A stretch of DNA of 64,000 bases from Pinus tabuliformis (taxonomy: Eukaryota; Streptophyta; Pinopsida; Pinales; Pinaceae). Made by a program: the position numbers and the translations under genes. Below are positions 1-12,351 of this stretch, piece after piece. The notes beneath the pieces were generated by a model. It was given only the letters and a program-made list of their open reading frames with translations. It ran no database searches and was not told the origin of the DNA. Every line of letters begins with the position of its first letter. Within the stretch, counting starts at the first letter, position 1. The stretch covers positions 90,380,988 to 90,444,987 of the forward strand of contig CM062820.1 of NCBI GenBank assembly GCA_031772625.1. The letters are read 5' to 3'.

Positions 1-2559
1 ATTATAGATTGTTCAAAACACATCGAAAAAACTGTGATGATGTGATTTTTACCGAAACTTTTCTTACTTTTCAAGACCATGGCTTTTGTAAGTTTTAAAC
101 CTTTTGTGGTAATGCAATGCACACATATATTCTTAATAATAAAAAAATGCAAATGATGACAAATGCACATATTACATAAAGATTTACCCTAGAAACCCAA
201 ACCTACAAAACCAACAAATTATTTGGAGTAACATGTTGAGAAATTGCAACAAGAAATTCCAGTTTAATTTGTCCTTGAATTAAAATGAGAATTAAAATCG
301 AATTCTATTCTCATAACAACTTGTAAATAGTTAATTAAGTTTAATTAAGTTAATTAGATTAGGAATTTAGAGTTGGAACTCTTTCTGTAGTGATGCATAT
401 GTTCTCCCTAAATTTTAGGGGTCCAGTATGAGTTTAATTGTGAGTTGTAATTAGATTATTCAATTTACTGAGTTATGTTAAGTTAAATTAGTTCCAAACT
501 GTTTGAAGAACTAATAGAGAGTTAACAGTCAGTTGGTGCTTAGTGCATCCACAAGTGTCACTCTAGTTAACTGAAGATTCCCTCATCAAAAACTCATGCA
601 TGTCGATTATGAGAAAGACCCAGTTGAGACTAGAGTGCATGGACAATGTACTTGTGTGATCTACTGAGTTGTAAACAACATGCATCCAATCAGATAAGGA
701 CCTATGTTTGGATTGTGCAGTTTTAGAAGCATGAATTCCCTTTAAATACGGGCTATTCATCCTAGGAATGATGAAAGAGATTAGGGGCTTGGAGAGCTAT
801 AGAATTGGCTAAGTGTTGGCTAAGAGCTATCTTGTGAGCTAAGAGAGTTGAGTATACTTGTGCAGAATTTTTCTAGTGAGAAAAAGCTTTGTATCTTCGC
901 TCATATTTTTTATATATGGAATACAGATAGCGAGGTTTTGAGCAGTGGATTTCCCTACATACATCTTGTGTTATGTGCCAGTAATTTATCTTCTTCTTTT
1001 TCATATTGTTTTCATCAATCTATTGGCTTTCGCTGGTTGAAAGTAGAAGTAGATTCTTGTCTTGTGCTTTAGTAAATTGCATGAGCTTGTGAATCTACAG
1101 GAAATTTTACATAACATTTCTAATTTTGTCGTGAATCAATTGTATTATTTACAATAATATATAGAACCGACCTCTAAAACCACTAATCCATTGAGTAGGA
1201 TTACATTACAATGTTAATTCCTTAATTGGAATTAGAAAACCATGGGATGGAACACCATCACCATAAAAACTGGCAAAACAAAAGATCGTGTGTCTAAAAC
1301 TGTGCAAAAAATATAACACATACCCAATGGGTTTTGGAAACCCATGGTATTATACATTATGCATATGAGGGAAATTTTATAGCACTTTAAACTTAAAAAA
1401 TAGAACTAGTTTCCAAAACAGGACTAAAGTCTCAAGGCGATAAAGTTTAGAATAATAATATTGAAATCCAAGAATACAACTGGAGTCTCTATGGCGGGTG
1501 CATACTTATCTAGGAGAAAAATATATCCAATCAAGTGTGCTCTAGATGCCATGTAGCTACCATGTTATTTCCTAGTCACTGTCGTTTGTCATCCTTCATG
1601 GAAACTCCTACTAGAAATGACCATACTATGAATATGCCATCTTCTAACATGCTATGAATAAAAATTCTCCTAAATAATGGAAAAATGTAGGAATAATGGC
1701 ATGCTATTTTTCATGTAAAATATAATGCATATGTTTCCATTAGTACAAGTTTTGAGTATCTTACTGATGGATTTTCCTTAAACAAATTTGTAAAATTGTG
1801 GAGAACACATTATTATAGTGTAAGGCTATTTTTTATAAGTTTGTAATATTCATTTTATGTATGTTTTAAAATTATGAAAATTATTATATCCTTGAAATTA
1901 TTATTATTTTAAGGCTCATGTTAGTGCATGGTATGAGTACCTTAATATTATTAAAGAATTTTTTTTTTAGATTGTAGACTTTAGGTTATACTAGTGTGGC
2001 ATATAACTTATTTTAGAAATGGTTAAGGAGATACAAGGTTATAATAGGAATCACAGATGTATGCATTTTAAGATTCTAACATAAGTCGATACAACATACA
2101 TTATAAATAGTTTAAACAATATCATTTCTTAAATAAATTATATACTTGGAATTTTCATATTCACTTTTATTTGTCTATAATTTTATTACTGATGGATTTG
2201 TGTAGCATATACAAAAATAGCATAAAAAATAGAGTTATTGAGTAGTATTTAGAAAAATGGATGTTTTAATGTATTTGAAGCCAAAACCATCACTTTTATC
2301 ACCCTAAACCTAAGCGAAGATAACCAAATGATTAACCATATATGCTAATAGAACGCATACATGTTTTAGAGTGCATGCAGATTCTAGGAACACATCCATG
2401 CTTTTTCACTAAGCATTCACATGGTAGGTTTAAAATAATGTGCCAAAGAAAGCTTATATGCATCTATGCAATCAAAAATAGGTTTACCCACCAGAAATTA
2501 CCTTGCCTCTATGCTAATCACCTTCATGCTAGGAAGATACCCCCCCTTGGGACTTCCCA
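1..2559. other. AT-rich intergenic DNA without recognisable genes
   Basis: All frames are broken by frequent stops and no protein family is recognisable. The part from about 300 to 1100 looks like a decayed LTR or promoter. It has a run of TTAATTAAGTTTAATTAAG-type sequence, then a TATA-like TTTAAATAC near 743, then purine-rich leader-like sequence. I found no partner copy in the window, so this reading is an inference only. Confidence 0.5.
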
Positions 2560-3729
2560 CCTCTTTCGATAGAAGTAAAGACAATACCAGAGAAAATAAT
2601 TATAGCAACAATAACATATAAAATACACAAATTTTATCTTGGAAAACCCAAATTGAGAAAAACCAACTAATAGATCTATTATTATTATATGGCTTAAACT
2701 ATGCCTTGAATTAAAAGCAGCCAAGTTGGCCAACATCTTGTTTCAACCATTAAAATTTGACACATTACAATGGAGAATACCTAATCCATTTAAAGGATTC
2801 ATTACATTTAATCCGTAGGCTCTAATACCATGGGCTCCCAAAAACATGTGCCCAAAGTCACCAATGTGTAACTAACAACTTTTCACTCTTTCACTAAGTC
2901 AAGTTTACCTTAACATCACCCCTTTAAACTCGTCTAGGGAATTTGCATGTTCTCTTCCCACCTTGGTCAACTCCAAGAATTTATTGGTAGAGGTACACAT
3001 GCCTAACCAATTCTTATGACCATATATCAATATACATGTAATTTAAAATAATTCCATATCCAAAGTAATTTATTTTTTTATTTTTTATTGTTGTCTTGAA
3101 CTTATGCTACCATTGTCTCAAGTTTTCACACCTGCTCACACCAATTGTTATCCTCACCAAATCTCGCTTCTATGGATGCATATCACTTTTATAGACCTCT
3201 ATTTATTCTTAAGATGATTATGTCACAATCTCCATGTATACTCTCTCATCCACATGAAACTCACAATTAATCCACGTATGCTAGTCATTTTTGCACTCCA
3301 TGATCAACTCCACATTGGATTATTTCTTGGGGCTTCTCTATCAAATTTGATCTCAATGTTATCATTTGCAACCACCATGTACTTCCCTAGGTCATGATCC
3401 CTTGGCTTTGATACCACTATCAAAAATAAAGATAATGCAAGAGAAATAAACAAACACAAGATAAACACATAAACATGTTTTTTACCTTGAAAACCCTTAT
3501 GGGAAAACTAACTTGGACTAATAGATCTATATTCTTGGTCCAAAATCCAATTGAACCCTTTTCTTAAATAAAACAAATTATAATGGATAATCCCAAGGCC
3601 TTTTAAATGTGACACTACAGGTAAACTATTGTCTCTAATACCATGGGCCACCAAAACCATGTTCCTAAAACCACCATTGTGGACCTAACAACTTTGATTG
3701 TTTCATTGAATCAAGTTTACCATGACATC
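2560..3729 (-). mobile_element. Possible TRIM-like LTR element, minus strand
   Basis: Two diverged direct repeats lie at about 2560-2918 and 3417-3729. Read on the minus strand, the right copy is followed at once by TGGTATCAAAGCC (3404-3416), a good match to the initiator-Met tRNA primer-binding site. The left copy is preceded by a short purine run ending AAAGGGG, just before TGATGTTA. Only about 490 bp of non-coding sequence separates the copies, which is the layout of a terminal-repeat retrotransposon in miniature. The copies differ at many positions. The short sequences outside the two copies (2517-2559 and 3739-3785) also resemble each other, so the boundaries are uncertain and a plain duplication remains possible. 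Confidence 0.4.
3404..3416 (-). other. Primer-binding-site-like sequence (initiator Met tRNA)
   Basis: The reverse complement reads TGGTATCAAAGCC, one change from the usual TGGTATCAGAGCC of plant copia elements. It abuts the inner end of the right LTR-like copy of the TRIM candidate. Confidence 0.45.
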
Positions 3730-3785
3730 TATACCTTAATCACCTTCACGTTAGGGCCATAGTCCCCCTTGGGACCTCACCCCTT

Positions 3786-5096
3786 ATACCCCTGGAAATA
3801 TTTCCCTAGGATCTTATTCCTTCCCTATCCCCTATACCTTAGAGCCTTATTCGTGCCTCTATGAACCTTTGCACCATTTACCCCTATGTTTGGCCCCCTT
3901 TATGATAGTTTGTATAGCTTGGATAGGTGTTCTAGTATTAGATTGTGTCTATGAGGCTAGGGAACATATTTTCTCGAAAAGGTTTTGTGAGAAAAGACCT
4001 TGATTAGATTTAATTAAGCAGTTAATTAATTTTCCCAAGTTTAACTTAGGGAAATCAATTAAGTAATCAATATTAATTAGGGAAAATCGATTTTCCTCTA
4101 GAGACTTCTGGAAAAATCATGCAAAGAGATGAAGATGATCATAGCCATAGATTGTGATTAGATCATGGTTGTTGATTCATCAATGAGATATTATAAGAGG
4201 AAATTGAAGGGCATTTGGAGAACACTTAGAGACATAGAATTGTAGTGAGAGCAAGGGCACAAAGGCAGTGAAAGGACACCAGTAATAGGGGTTTTCATCT
4301 AGAAAAATTGAAGAAAGATTTCCAGAGGAATTCTTCATAACATTCTAACATTTTGAGAGAACGGAATAGAGGCCACATTAGTTAGTGAAAGTTAGCTAGT
4401 GTGCATATTTGGGTAGTATTTCAATTTCTAGTTGCCAAATATAATTACCAGAGGAAGTATGAGTTTCTCAGTCGAGTTGTAGGTAGAATAAGATGTTGCA
4501 AGAATAATTTTCTGACATTGCACAAGTGCTAGAGAGGGCCATAAGAATTTCCATAGTTTCTAGTGAGAACTACAGGCAAGAGGTCATGATATTTTGTAGA
4601 AGGGACCTTTGTGTTTCCAGATCAATTTTTCCAATGGAAAAAATTACCGTTCTTTTCCAGTGCGAGAAAAGTAGTTGATGTACTCTTTAATTTTCTGAAG
4701 AATTAATAATAAAACCCTCATATGTAGAACTAGTTTTCCCTTTGGGTGCTTTCCAAGGACATATTTCCAAAAATATTGGTGTTCATTACGTGCGTGTGTG
4801 TGCATAGTTTCCTTAGTTCACATGGTTATATATTTTTCAATGAAGTTGCAGTTCTATTCTATTTAGTATTTTCCACAAGTATTTTATGGAAGACAAATAA
4901 TCAGTTGATAAGAGAATAATAATCAGCTAAGTGCAACAATATTAAAAATTTTATAGGATATCAAAGAAAATTTGAGGAAAAAAGGAGGATCTATACAAGC
5001 ACATGAATAAAAAAGTCAATGGTTTTAACCCAATTCAAATTATTTGGTTATTTCTCTAATTTATTTGAGTTTTCTACATTTCGTAGATTTCTAGAG
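3786..5096. other. Leader-like non-coding DNA upstream of copia element A
   Basis: No open frame is recognisable. From about 3960 the sequence has U3/R-like character: AATTAAG-rich sequence, then ATATTATAAGAGG near 4188, a plausible TATA box, then purine-rich sequence. A degenerate TATCAAAGA motif near 4959 could be a worn primer-binding site for the copia gag that begins at 5097. I could not match this stretch to the sequence after 9138, so a 5' LTR is not established. Confidence 0.3.
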
Positions 5097-5880
5097 ATGA
5101 CCACAAAAAGATTGAGAGATTAGGACAAGTTGGATGGAGCCTCCAATTTTGGTGCGTGGAAAGCCAAAATTTCATTCTTATTAGATCAATTTGGACTGAA
5201 GGTGTATGTGGAGAATGTGATTTCCATACCAACAAATCCACAATAGTTAGAAACCTATAGGAAAGAAAATGACAAAGCAAAGAGGATTATCCTTGATGGA
5301 CCATATTGTTCTACATATCATTGATATGGAATAAACAAAGTAGATGTGGGATGCCATAGTAAACCTGTACCACAAAACTTCAGAGAATAGGAAGATGATT
5401 CTCAAAGAGAAGCTGAGGACCATCAAGTAGCAGAAAGTAGAAGACGTCACTTCCTGCCTCACTATAGTTTGACTTTACAAACATGGGTTAACTGTAGTAG
5501 GAGACAAGCCTAGTGACGATGAGCTAGTGTGCATAACACTAAATGGGTTTTCCAAAGAATGGAGTATGTTTGTCCAAGTGATTTATGGGTGAGATACAAT
5601 TTCAGGATGAGATCTCCTATGAAGTCACTTCACTTGGGAGGAGCTTAGGCTCAACTTGGTCAATGGAACCAATAGTAGCGACAAGGCACCAAAGGTGGTG
5701 GCATAGGATAATGTCACCCTAACAAGAAAGGGAAAGGCAAAGAAGGGTTCCAACAAAGGATCTGACTCCAAAGGAGAGAAGAAGAAGAAGAACCTATTGA
5801 ATGTTAAGTGTTATGGCTATCATGAATTTGGACACTATGTCAACGATTGTCTTCACAAGAAGAAGGCAAAGAAGTAAGTA
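5097..5880 (+). pseudogene. copia gag remnant of element A
   Basis: From the ATG at 5097 the frame reads MTTKRLRD, a stop, then DKLDGASNFGAWKAKISFLL. This is the usual start of copia gag, with the conserved Trp of the N-terminal domain. Further stops and shifts follow. A zinc knuckle is at 5809-5850, but its second Cys is Tyr (CYGYHEFGHYVNDC), consistent with a single TGT-to-TAT change. A Lys-rich tail and a stop follow. In an intact element gag forms the cytoplasmic particle that packages the RNA. This copy cannot make it. Confidence 0.8.
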
Positions 5881-5940
5881 ACATATTCAACAAATGCATA
5901 TGAGCTCTCCAACAAGATGGAACAAGAATTTACATTGATA

Positions 5941-8900
5941 ACTTGCATGTCTAGCTCAACTTTACAGGGTGCTTTCTATATAGACAATGGAGCATCATTT
6001 CATATGACATGAGTTAGAAATTACTTCTCTAGTTATAGGGAGGAGGACGTTCCAGATTTAGATGGGGAATAAGCCCAAGTGAGACCTAGCCAGAGGGACT
6101 ATTATTTCAAAGGGAGAATGGAAAAGAAATTCCTATTCATGATGTGTTGCACGTGCCACACTTAGGGATGAATTTTATCTCCATATCAGTTCATTAGGAA
6201 ATTTTTTATGATGTTATATTTAGAGGGTTGCAAGTGTTGTTGAAGCACAAAGATTGAGTTCACCTATAACGCTCAGAGTGAGGAGACGCTGGTTGTATAA
6301 GATACAAATGGACACTCCTAAGGAACTAGTTAGCAGTAATAATTTGAGATATTAGGGGGAGATATGGCATAGGAGGACGGGACATATTCATCATGGAATA
6401 CTTAGATTCCTTTGTGAGATGCTAACAGGTGTTCCAGAGGTGAGTACAAAGCATGATGATGTGTGGAGAGGATGTGTTTTGGGGAAGTTTGTGAAAGCAA
6501 CTTTTCCAAGGAGTGACAATAGATTGTAGGGGATACTTGACTTAGCGCATTCATATATATGTAGGCTAATGTTGATGAAATATCTTAGGAAATATGGGTA
6601 TTCATTACTTTTATCAATGATTTCTCCAGGAAGACATGAATTTCTATTTATTGAAGGCCAAGGATGAGGTCGTCAGTCACTTTTAGGAGTTTAAGGCTTT
6701 AGTGGAGAATACAAAAGGCATAAATATCCAGACTCTTCAATCAAAAAATGAAGATGAGTACACTAACAAAAAAGTTCCAGGAGTTTTGTACCATGGAAAG
6801 GATCAAGATAGAGTGGATGATTCCTTACAACCCATAGCAGAATGGGGTTGTTGAGAGGAAGAACTAGTCTATTTCAGAGGTAGCACATGAAACACTGTAT
6901 GACCAAGATCTCCCATGCTATTTATGGGTAGAGGAATGCAGTATGGTTCCTTATATTCATAGTAGGGTCCCACATAGAGCGCTTGGAAATATGACACTAG
7001 AGGAGGGATTCACTGGGAAGAGCCAAATGTCATTGACGTTAGGATATTTGGCTACCTAGAATATTGTCATATTCTAGGGGAGACACGTTCAAAGTTAAAT
7101 CAAACTGCAGAGTAAGGTTATTTCATTTGGTACAATGAAACCTCTAAAGCGTATAGGATCTTCATCCCAAGAGCTAGGAGGATCATAATCAGGCAAGATG
7201 CTAAGTTCGTGGAGGATAAGAAATACAAGAGATATAAAAATTTCCCAATAGCTAAATATTAGAGTGAGCAGACAGGAGAAGCTCCTAGAGTTTAGCAACA
7301 AAATCAGGGGCATCAACAAAGCATGAGTATAGTGACCATCACGAGAGTGAGTTTAGGTGCAAGTGTTATTGAGGCTTCAAAAAGTATGGAGTAACAGATG
7401 TAGTAGATCAGGGAGATGCATCAGGAGGACATGGAGGTGGATATTCCTAACTCCACTCTTAATAAGGAGAAATGAGAGGTTCAATAGAAACTTATGGATG
7501 CTTAGGATTTTGAGGGGACTCCTAGGATGGGTAGGAATAAGAAATGCAAACCAAAGAGGTACAATGGCTACATGGTGTTGGTTAGACATTTAGTAGATAG
7601 TGAGCCTTCCAAATATCAAGAGGATGCAAAACAACATGTGTGGCTTAATGCAATGGTTGAGGGGTATTCATTAATCATGTAGAATGATATGTGGGAGGAT
7701 ATACACAAATCTACAGAGATGGTGGTGGTTGGATCACGTTGGATCTATAAGATCAAGCATGGTGCAGATGGCAGCATCGAGAAATACAAAGCTAGGTTCA
7801 TGGGCAATGGGTTCTCTTAGAAGGAGGGAATAAATTATGAGGATACATTTTCTCCTGAGGCCAAGTACACTTCTATACAAGTCGTGATCTCATAAGCAAC
7901 ACATATTGGATGCTACATCCATTAGATGGATGTAAAGACAATGTTCTTGAATGGCGAACTAGAGGAGGAGGAGTACAATGAACAACCAGAGGGTTTTGTG
8001 GCATAAAATAGAGAGAACCATGTGTGTTGGTTGAAGAAATATTTGTATGGGATCGAGCAGACTCTTAGGGAATGGTATGAGCACATAGAAATATACTTGC
8101 AAAGCATGGGATCTTTTAAGAGTGAGGTAGACTTGAACTTATACTACTTGGTATTTGGGGGTGATGTAATCATTCTTGTCCTATATGTGGATGACTCTTT
8201 ATTTACAAGTTCACTAGGGATCATAAATGAGTGCAAGAGGGATATTTGAGCTGAGCTTCAGATGAAGGAATTGGGGATCATGCACTATTTTATAGGCATG
8301 GAGGTATGGAAGACACATGGCATGATTTTCCTTGGACAAGGGAAATACTGGATAGAGATCCTTAGGAGATTTGGGATGGACGATTGTAGAGCTATGTGTA
8401 CACCCATGATCACTAATTGCAAGTATATATATGCATCTAGGGAGAAGGAGGTATAACCCACCTAATAAAGGAAATTGATAGACTCTCTCATGTATCTGGT
8501 TAACCCTAGGCCAAACATATCCTATGCAATAAACTCTCTCATTTAGTTCATGGTGGAGCTAGAGTGAATTATATTACAACTAAACATGTGCTAAGGTATT
8601 GCACGACATAGTCGATTATGAAATTAGGTATGTTGGAGGTGATGGTGTTAGGTTGGTTGGCTATGTTGATGCATAATGGAAAAGTAATATAGTAGATCAA
8701 AATAACACTTCAGGGTGTTTCTTCAACATGGGATCAAGCGTTGTTTTTTGGTACAACCAGAAGAAAATTTTTGTAGCACTGAGTTCTACAGAGGCAGACT
8801 ACATAACAAGGAGCATGGCTACATGCAAAGAAATATGGATTCGTAAGCTTCTAGTAGCCTTATTTGGTCAAAGGATAGAGACGAAAATGATACACTATGA

Positions 8901-9130
8901 CAATCAGAGTTGCATTAGGTTTTCAAAGAATTTGGTGTTTCATGATAGGTCCAAGCATAAATCCATCAGATGCCACTTCATTAGGGTTTGTGTGTAGCTC
9001 AATATTGTTCAGCTACAATATATACCCACAAATGAGTAAGGAGAGGATATAATAATGAAGGCTTTGGGGAAGGAAAGATTCATCTTCTTTAGAGACAAGT
9101 TAGGTGTTATGAAAACAACTTCCTCACTAA
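5941..9130 (+). pseudogene. copia pol remnant of element A (PR-INT-RT-RNase H)
   Basis: The protease site near 5983 reads DNGAS where DSGAS is expected. The GAG-pre-integrase box begins WHRRTGHIHHG near 6366 and is followed by CVLGKF. The integrase tail QNGVVERKN is at 6838-6864. Reverse transcriptase starts at SRWIYKIKHG near 7735, has DVKTMFLNG near 7929, and keeps an intact YVDD at 8184-8195. RNase H carries LSSTEADY near 8779. Many in-frame stops and several shifts separate these blocks. The order protease, integrase, RT, RNase H is diagnostic of Ty1/copia. No product is expected. Confidence 0.85.
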
Positions 9131-9137
9131 GAGAGAG

Positions 9138-9349
9138 TGTTATTTTGTGTAGCTTAGACATATGTTCTACTCTCAAATTGTTGGACACCTAATCCGCTAG
9201 GGTTATGGTGTGGAAGGTGAACCATCATGGTGAGTCCAAGAGACCTTGTAAGATGAATTCAATGATCACACAATGTATTTATATGTAACATCTATGTGAA
9301 TAATACAGTAATTCGCACTTATCTTTCATATATGGTTGCTCATTCCAAC
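9138..9349 (+). repeat. Probable 3' LTR of element A (212 bp)
   Basis: It starts TGTTATTTTG after a GAGAGAG polypurine run and ends ATTCCAACA, so it has TG...CA termini. Immediately after it, ATAGTATCAAGGC at about 9350-9362 resembles a primer-binding site, which normally follows a 5' LTR rather than a 3' LTR. No second copy was found in the window. Confidence 0.45.
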
Positions 9350-9679
9350 AATAGTATCAAGGCATGTTTTTCTTAGAAACCTATCAAATATCCCCCCTCT
9401 AAATTTGTCAGATGTCCCACTCTAAGCAGCTGTGAAATCCTTAACGCTCCTCAAGACTATATCTTTCTTCTATTACTCTTTTTCATGCCCTTTCGTGACC
9501 TCTGAAAGATCTAAGTTCTATTTCTCTTTTTGCACTGTGTGTTCATTTGTCACATTCCAAACCTCTACATCTTCCATCTCTATGACACTCAAACTTATCT
9601 AAACAAATGCATATAGGTTTCACATTACAAGGTTATGCATTACGTTGTGTGTTATGATCACATATCCATGATTGTTGTG
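9350..9679 (+). other. Non-coding spacer between element A and the chimeric pseudogene
   Basis: Apart from the primer-binding-site-like sequence at its left edge, I see nothing recognisable here. Confidence 0.4.
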
Positions 9680-9850
9680 GTAGATAGGTATGGAGTATTA
9701 TGTGCAGCCATCACCATGAAGCCAGTGAATTCTGCTAAGGTCCACCACACTCAAGAAGTCGTGGTGATCTATCGCCCCTTCTCTGAAACCCTTGTCTAGG
9801 TTCTCTACAACCTCAACGAGCTACTCCAAACTGAGGACGTTGATATTCCA
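9680..9850 (+). pseudogene. atpC: Fragment of chloroplast ATP synthase gamma subunit gene
   Basis: The frame reads VDRYGVLCAAITMK, then AKVHHTQEVVVIYRPFSETL, a stop, and VLYNLNELLQTEDVDIP. This follows the N-terminal helix of the nuclear-encoded chloroplast F1 gamma subunit, whose family has AKVRRAQEAV, RPFSETLVEVLY and NINEQLQTDDVDVPL at these places. That helix forms the central shaft in the catalytic head of the thylakoid ATP synthase. Only about 55 codons remain. The transit peptide and the rest of the protein are absent, and at least one codon has become a stop. The match ends where homology to a mitochondrial carrier begins. The assignment comes from recalled family sequence and is strong for its length. 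Confidence 0.75.
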
Positions 9851-10428
9851 ATAGGCTCTTTATGCATTGATAACAAGAGCTACTAGGGCATGTGTTAGAA
9901 GTCTTGGAGATTTAGCTATCATTCACATGTAGGAGAATGTAACTTTCCATGCTACCCAACGGTGACATTACAAAAATGCATTCCAGGCACTATACCATAT
10001 TGTTAATGATGAAGGAGTTCTAGCCCTATGGAAATGGGCAGTCCAACAATTTTCCAAGCAATGATCTTAAATATGGGCATGCTTGATTCTTATGATCAAT
10101 ATGTAGAATTTTTTTTCCAGGACATTATGGGCCTTTCTGAAGTTACAACTATGCTTAGTGCAAGTGTTGTTAGTAATTTTTCGCACCTGCATGTAGTCTT
10201 CCCTTTGCTTATGTTAAGACTTAGATACAAAAGATGCAACTCGATGCTAATGGGAACTATTCATATTCAAGTTCTCTAGATTGTTTTGTGAAAACAATCA
10301 AAGCAAGGGGATCGTTTAAGTTCTATACAGGGTTCCCTTTTTATTGCATTTAAATTTCTCCCTATGTCATGATGACATGGATATTCTTAAATGAAATTTA
10401 GAAGATTGAGAAATCTATTGGGTTATAA
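9843..10428 (+). pseudogene. DTC: Mitochondrial dicarboxylate/tricarboxylate carrier fragment
   Basis: Three frames together give the C-terminal two thirds of the plant DTC carrier, which exchanges 2-oxoglutarate, malate and citrate across the inner mitochondrial membrane. Blocks seen are ALYALITRATRACV, NAFQALYHIVNDEGVLALWK, AMILNMGMLDSYDQ, SLPFAYVKT, SLDCFVKTIK, FKFYTGFPFYC and VMMTWIFLNEI, ending IEKSIGL and a stop at 10426-10428. The carrier signature PxDxxK is altered to PFAYVK. Frameshifts fall near 10035 and 10180, and there are several in-frame stops. No intron-like interruption is visible, so a processed (mRNA-derived) copy is likely. The first third of the protein is missing and is replaced by the ATP synthase gamma fragment. 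Confidence 0.85.
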
Positions 10429-11089
10429 TACTTCTTTTGGTTGAGGAAGAGGCGTAAATTCAATAAAATCTAGTCGTTTACAACATTTCTTGCCTATATT
10501 CCCAAAATGAATAGAAGAGTTGTGTGAATGTTGCCAACTATAGGAAATACCTTGTTGATCCTATCAATAGTCATATTCTAAAAGATTAAGCCATGCATGT
10601 CGAGATTGTGCTTTATGCCCTATATGGGTTTCAACATACATGCCTATTGGAAAGTTGTGCAATCAAGATTGGCATTGCCAAAATAGAAAATAATTCCATA
10701 AAAACATGAAGCTCCATTTTAATGCTCTAGATTCGATCTCGTAAGGGATTTTGAATTGTGCTACAAACGATGTACATTTAACAACTAAAGTTGGGAGTTT
10801 TGTTATCTAAGTTTGGAAGAGTGCAATGGTGTGTATTGGATTAGAGGCACGATAGTTTTCTATAGAATAAAGTTGTGCCTCTTGCACTCGATTCCCAACA
10901 ACGACAATCTCCACGATCCCAATTTCAAAAGAGAAACCACTTTTTAAAGAGTAGATAGATATTTCAATCTAGGTTTTTTGAAAGTAGCACAAATGATGTT
11001 TTTGTTTGTTGGGTTTGAGCATTCATATTTCATTTTTAGAAGAATTGTATATATTGGGAATTCAACTTAAAATAATGGCTAAACATGGT
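10429..11089 (+). other. Non-coding DNA after the carrier pseudogene
   Basis: The first part could be a decayed 3' untranslated region of the carrier copy (AATAAA at about 10462). I see no poly(A) tail and no recognisable gene in the rest. Confidence 0.35.
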
Positions 11090-12350
11090 AAAAGAATAAT
11101 TAACAATAGTCACACATGGTCAACCATAGTCTAACCATGGTCAACCATATTCAATTATAGTCTACCATTGTTGACCAAATTCAAATATTGTTAACCTTAG
11201 CCAACTAAGGTCATCCTTGGTTAGTCACTTTGAAGATTTAAAAATGTTTAATAATATTAAAATTAATAAAGTTGACTAATAAAAATAAAAATAATATTAA
11301 TATTGTGATATTGGAATGATACAAAATTCTATCCAATGTCGTATTGTGATAAATATTGTTGCAATGTTACATTACATTACATTGCAATTTATCTACCATT
11401 GCAATGCAACATTACAAAATTAGTCAACCACATTTACTAATGTGGTAAACTATGTTTGACTATCAACACTCTTCAGGTCAAACATAATCGTCTATTATTA
11501 TTATTATTGACTAATATTAAGCGCCAAACATAGTCAACCACATTGATCAAACATATTCAAACAAAGTCAACCTTTATTGTCAATGTTTAAATAGTTGACC
11601 ATGATCAAACTTGGTCAACCCTATGTTTACCATATTTAACAATACTCAACCTTGTTCACTTATAGTCTTCCTCAGTCAACATAACTCAACCATGGTTGAC
11701 CAAAGTCAAACATTGTCAACCTTAATCAATTAAAATCACCCTTGGTCAGTCACAAGCAATATTTAAAAAAATTTAATAATATTAAAATTAGTATTAATAA
11801 AGATGACTAATAAAATGTTGTAGTCTAACCAACCTACAAATTTTCCTTGAAAATCATGGAAATTCTGGTAAGATTTTTATAAAATCCGACAGAGATTTTT
11901 GTAAATACAAGTTACAACTGTCAAACTTACGATTTTGGGTGCCCTGGATGTTTTTGGTGGTGCTGAATCTATTTTCACCATAAAAGACATTATTCAAACA
12001 TTGCTAGTGTGGGATATTTAATTTTTTTTTTTGGCCAGATTCCAACCACTTTTGATCGTCTGGGCAATTCCTCCGCCTCGATAGACGATGTCTAATAATA
12101 TTAATATTGTGATCTTGGAATGATACAAAAAACTATCCAATGTCACAATGTGATAATTGACAATATTAATATTAATAAAGTTGACTAATAATAATAACAA
12201 TAATAATAATAATATGATATTAATATTAATATTGTGACATTGGAATGGTACAAAAATATATCCAATGTTGCAATGCGATAGTTGGCAATACAATATTAAT
12301 AAAGTGGATAACAACAACAACAACAATAATAATAGGGGCGACTAGAGTGA
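11090..12350. repeat. Degenerate GGTCAACC-type repeat block, left copy
   Basis: The sequence is dominated by variants of TGGTCAACCAT and its reverse complement. These alternate with AT-rich segments such as AATAATATTAAAATTA and with a recurring TTGGAATGATACAAAA ... CCAATGT block (about 11311, 12115 and 12240). The same mixture recurs near 15.3 and 20.2 kb. A non-repetitive stretch at about 11820-12080 interrupts it. AAT/AAC microsatellites lie near 12190 and 12310. Confidence 0.7.
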
Positions 12351-12351
12351 G

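Larger units (their letters stand above)
5097..9349 (+). mobile_element. Degenerate Ty1/copia retrotransposon (element A)
   Basis: Gag, zinc knuckle, protease, GAG-pre-integrase, integrase, reverse transcriptase and RNase H remnants follow each other on the plus strand in copia order. All are broken by stops and shifts. After the RNase H a purine run (GAGAGAG, about 9131-9137) precedes TGTTATTTTG, and the segment ends CCAACA at 9349, giving a probable 212-bp 3' LTR. A matching 5' LTR was not found. Many lesions are G-to-A or C-to-T changes that turn Trp, Gln or Arg codons into stops, as expected of methylated, silenced DNA. The element is not functional. Confidence 0.85.

Noticed and set aside
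3786..4960. 5' LTR of element A
   Set aside because: It has LTR-like features but no similarity to the candidate 3' LTR at 9138-9349, so the pair could not be established.
12018..12326. Minus-strand 102-codon open frame rich in Leu and Ile
   Set aside because: It is a by-product of AAT/AAC microsatellites read in one frame.
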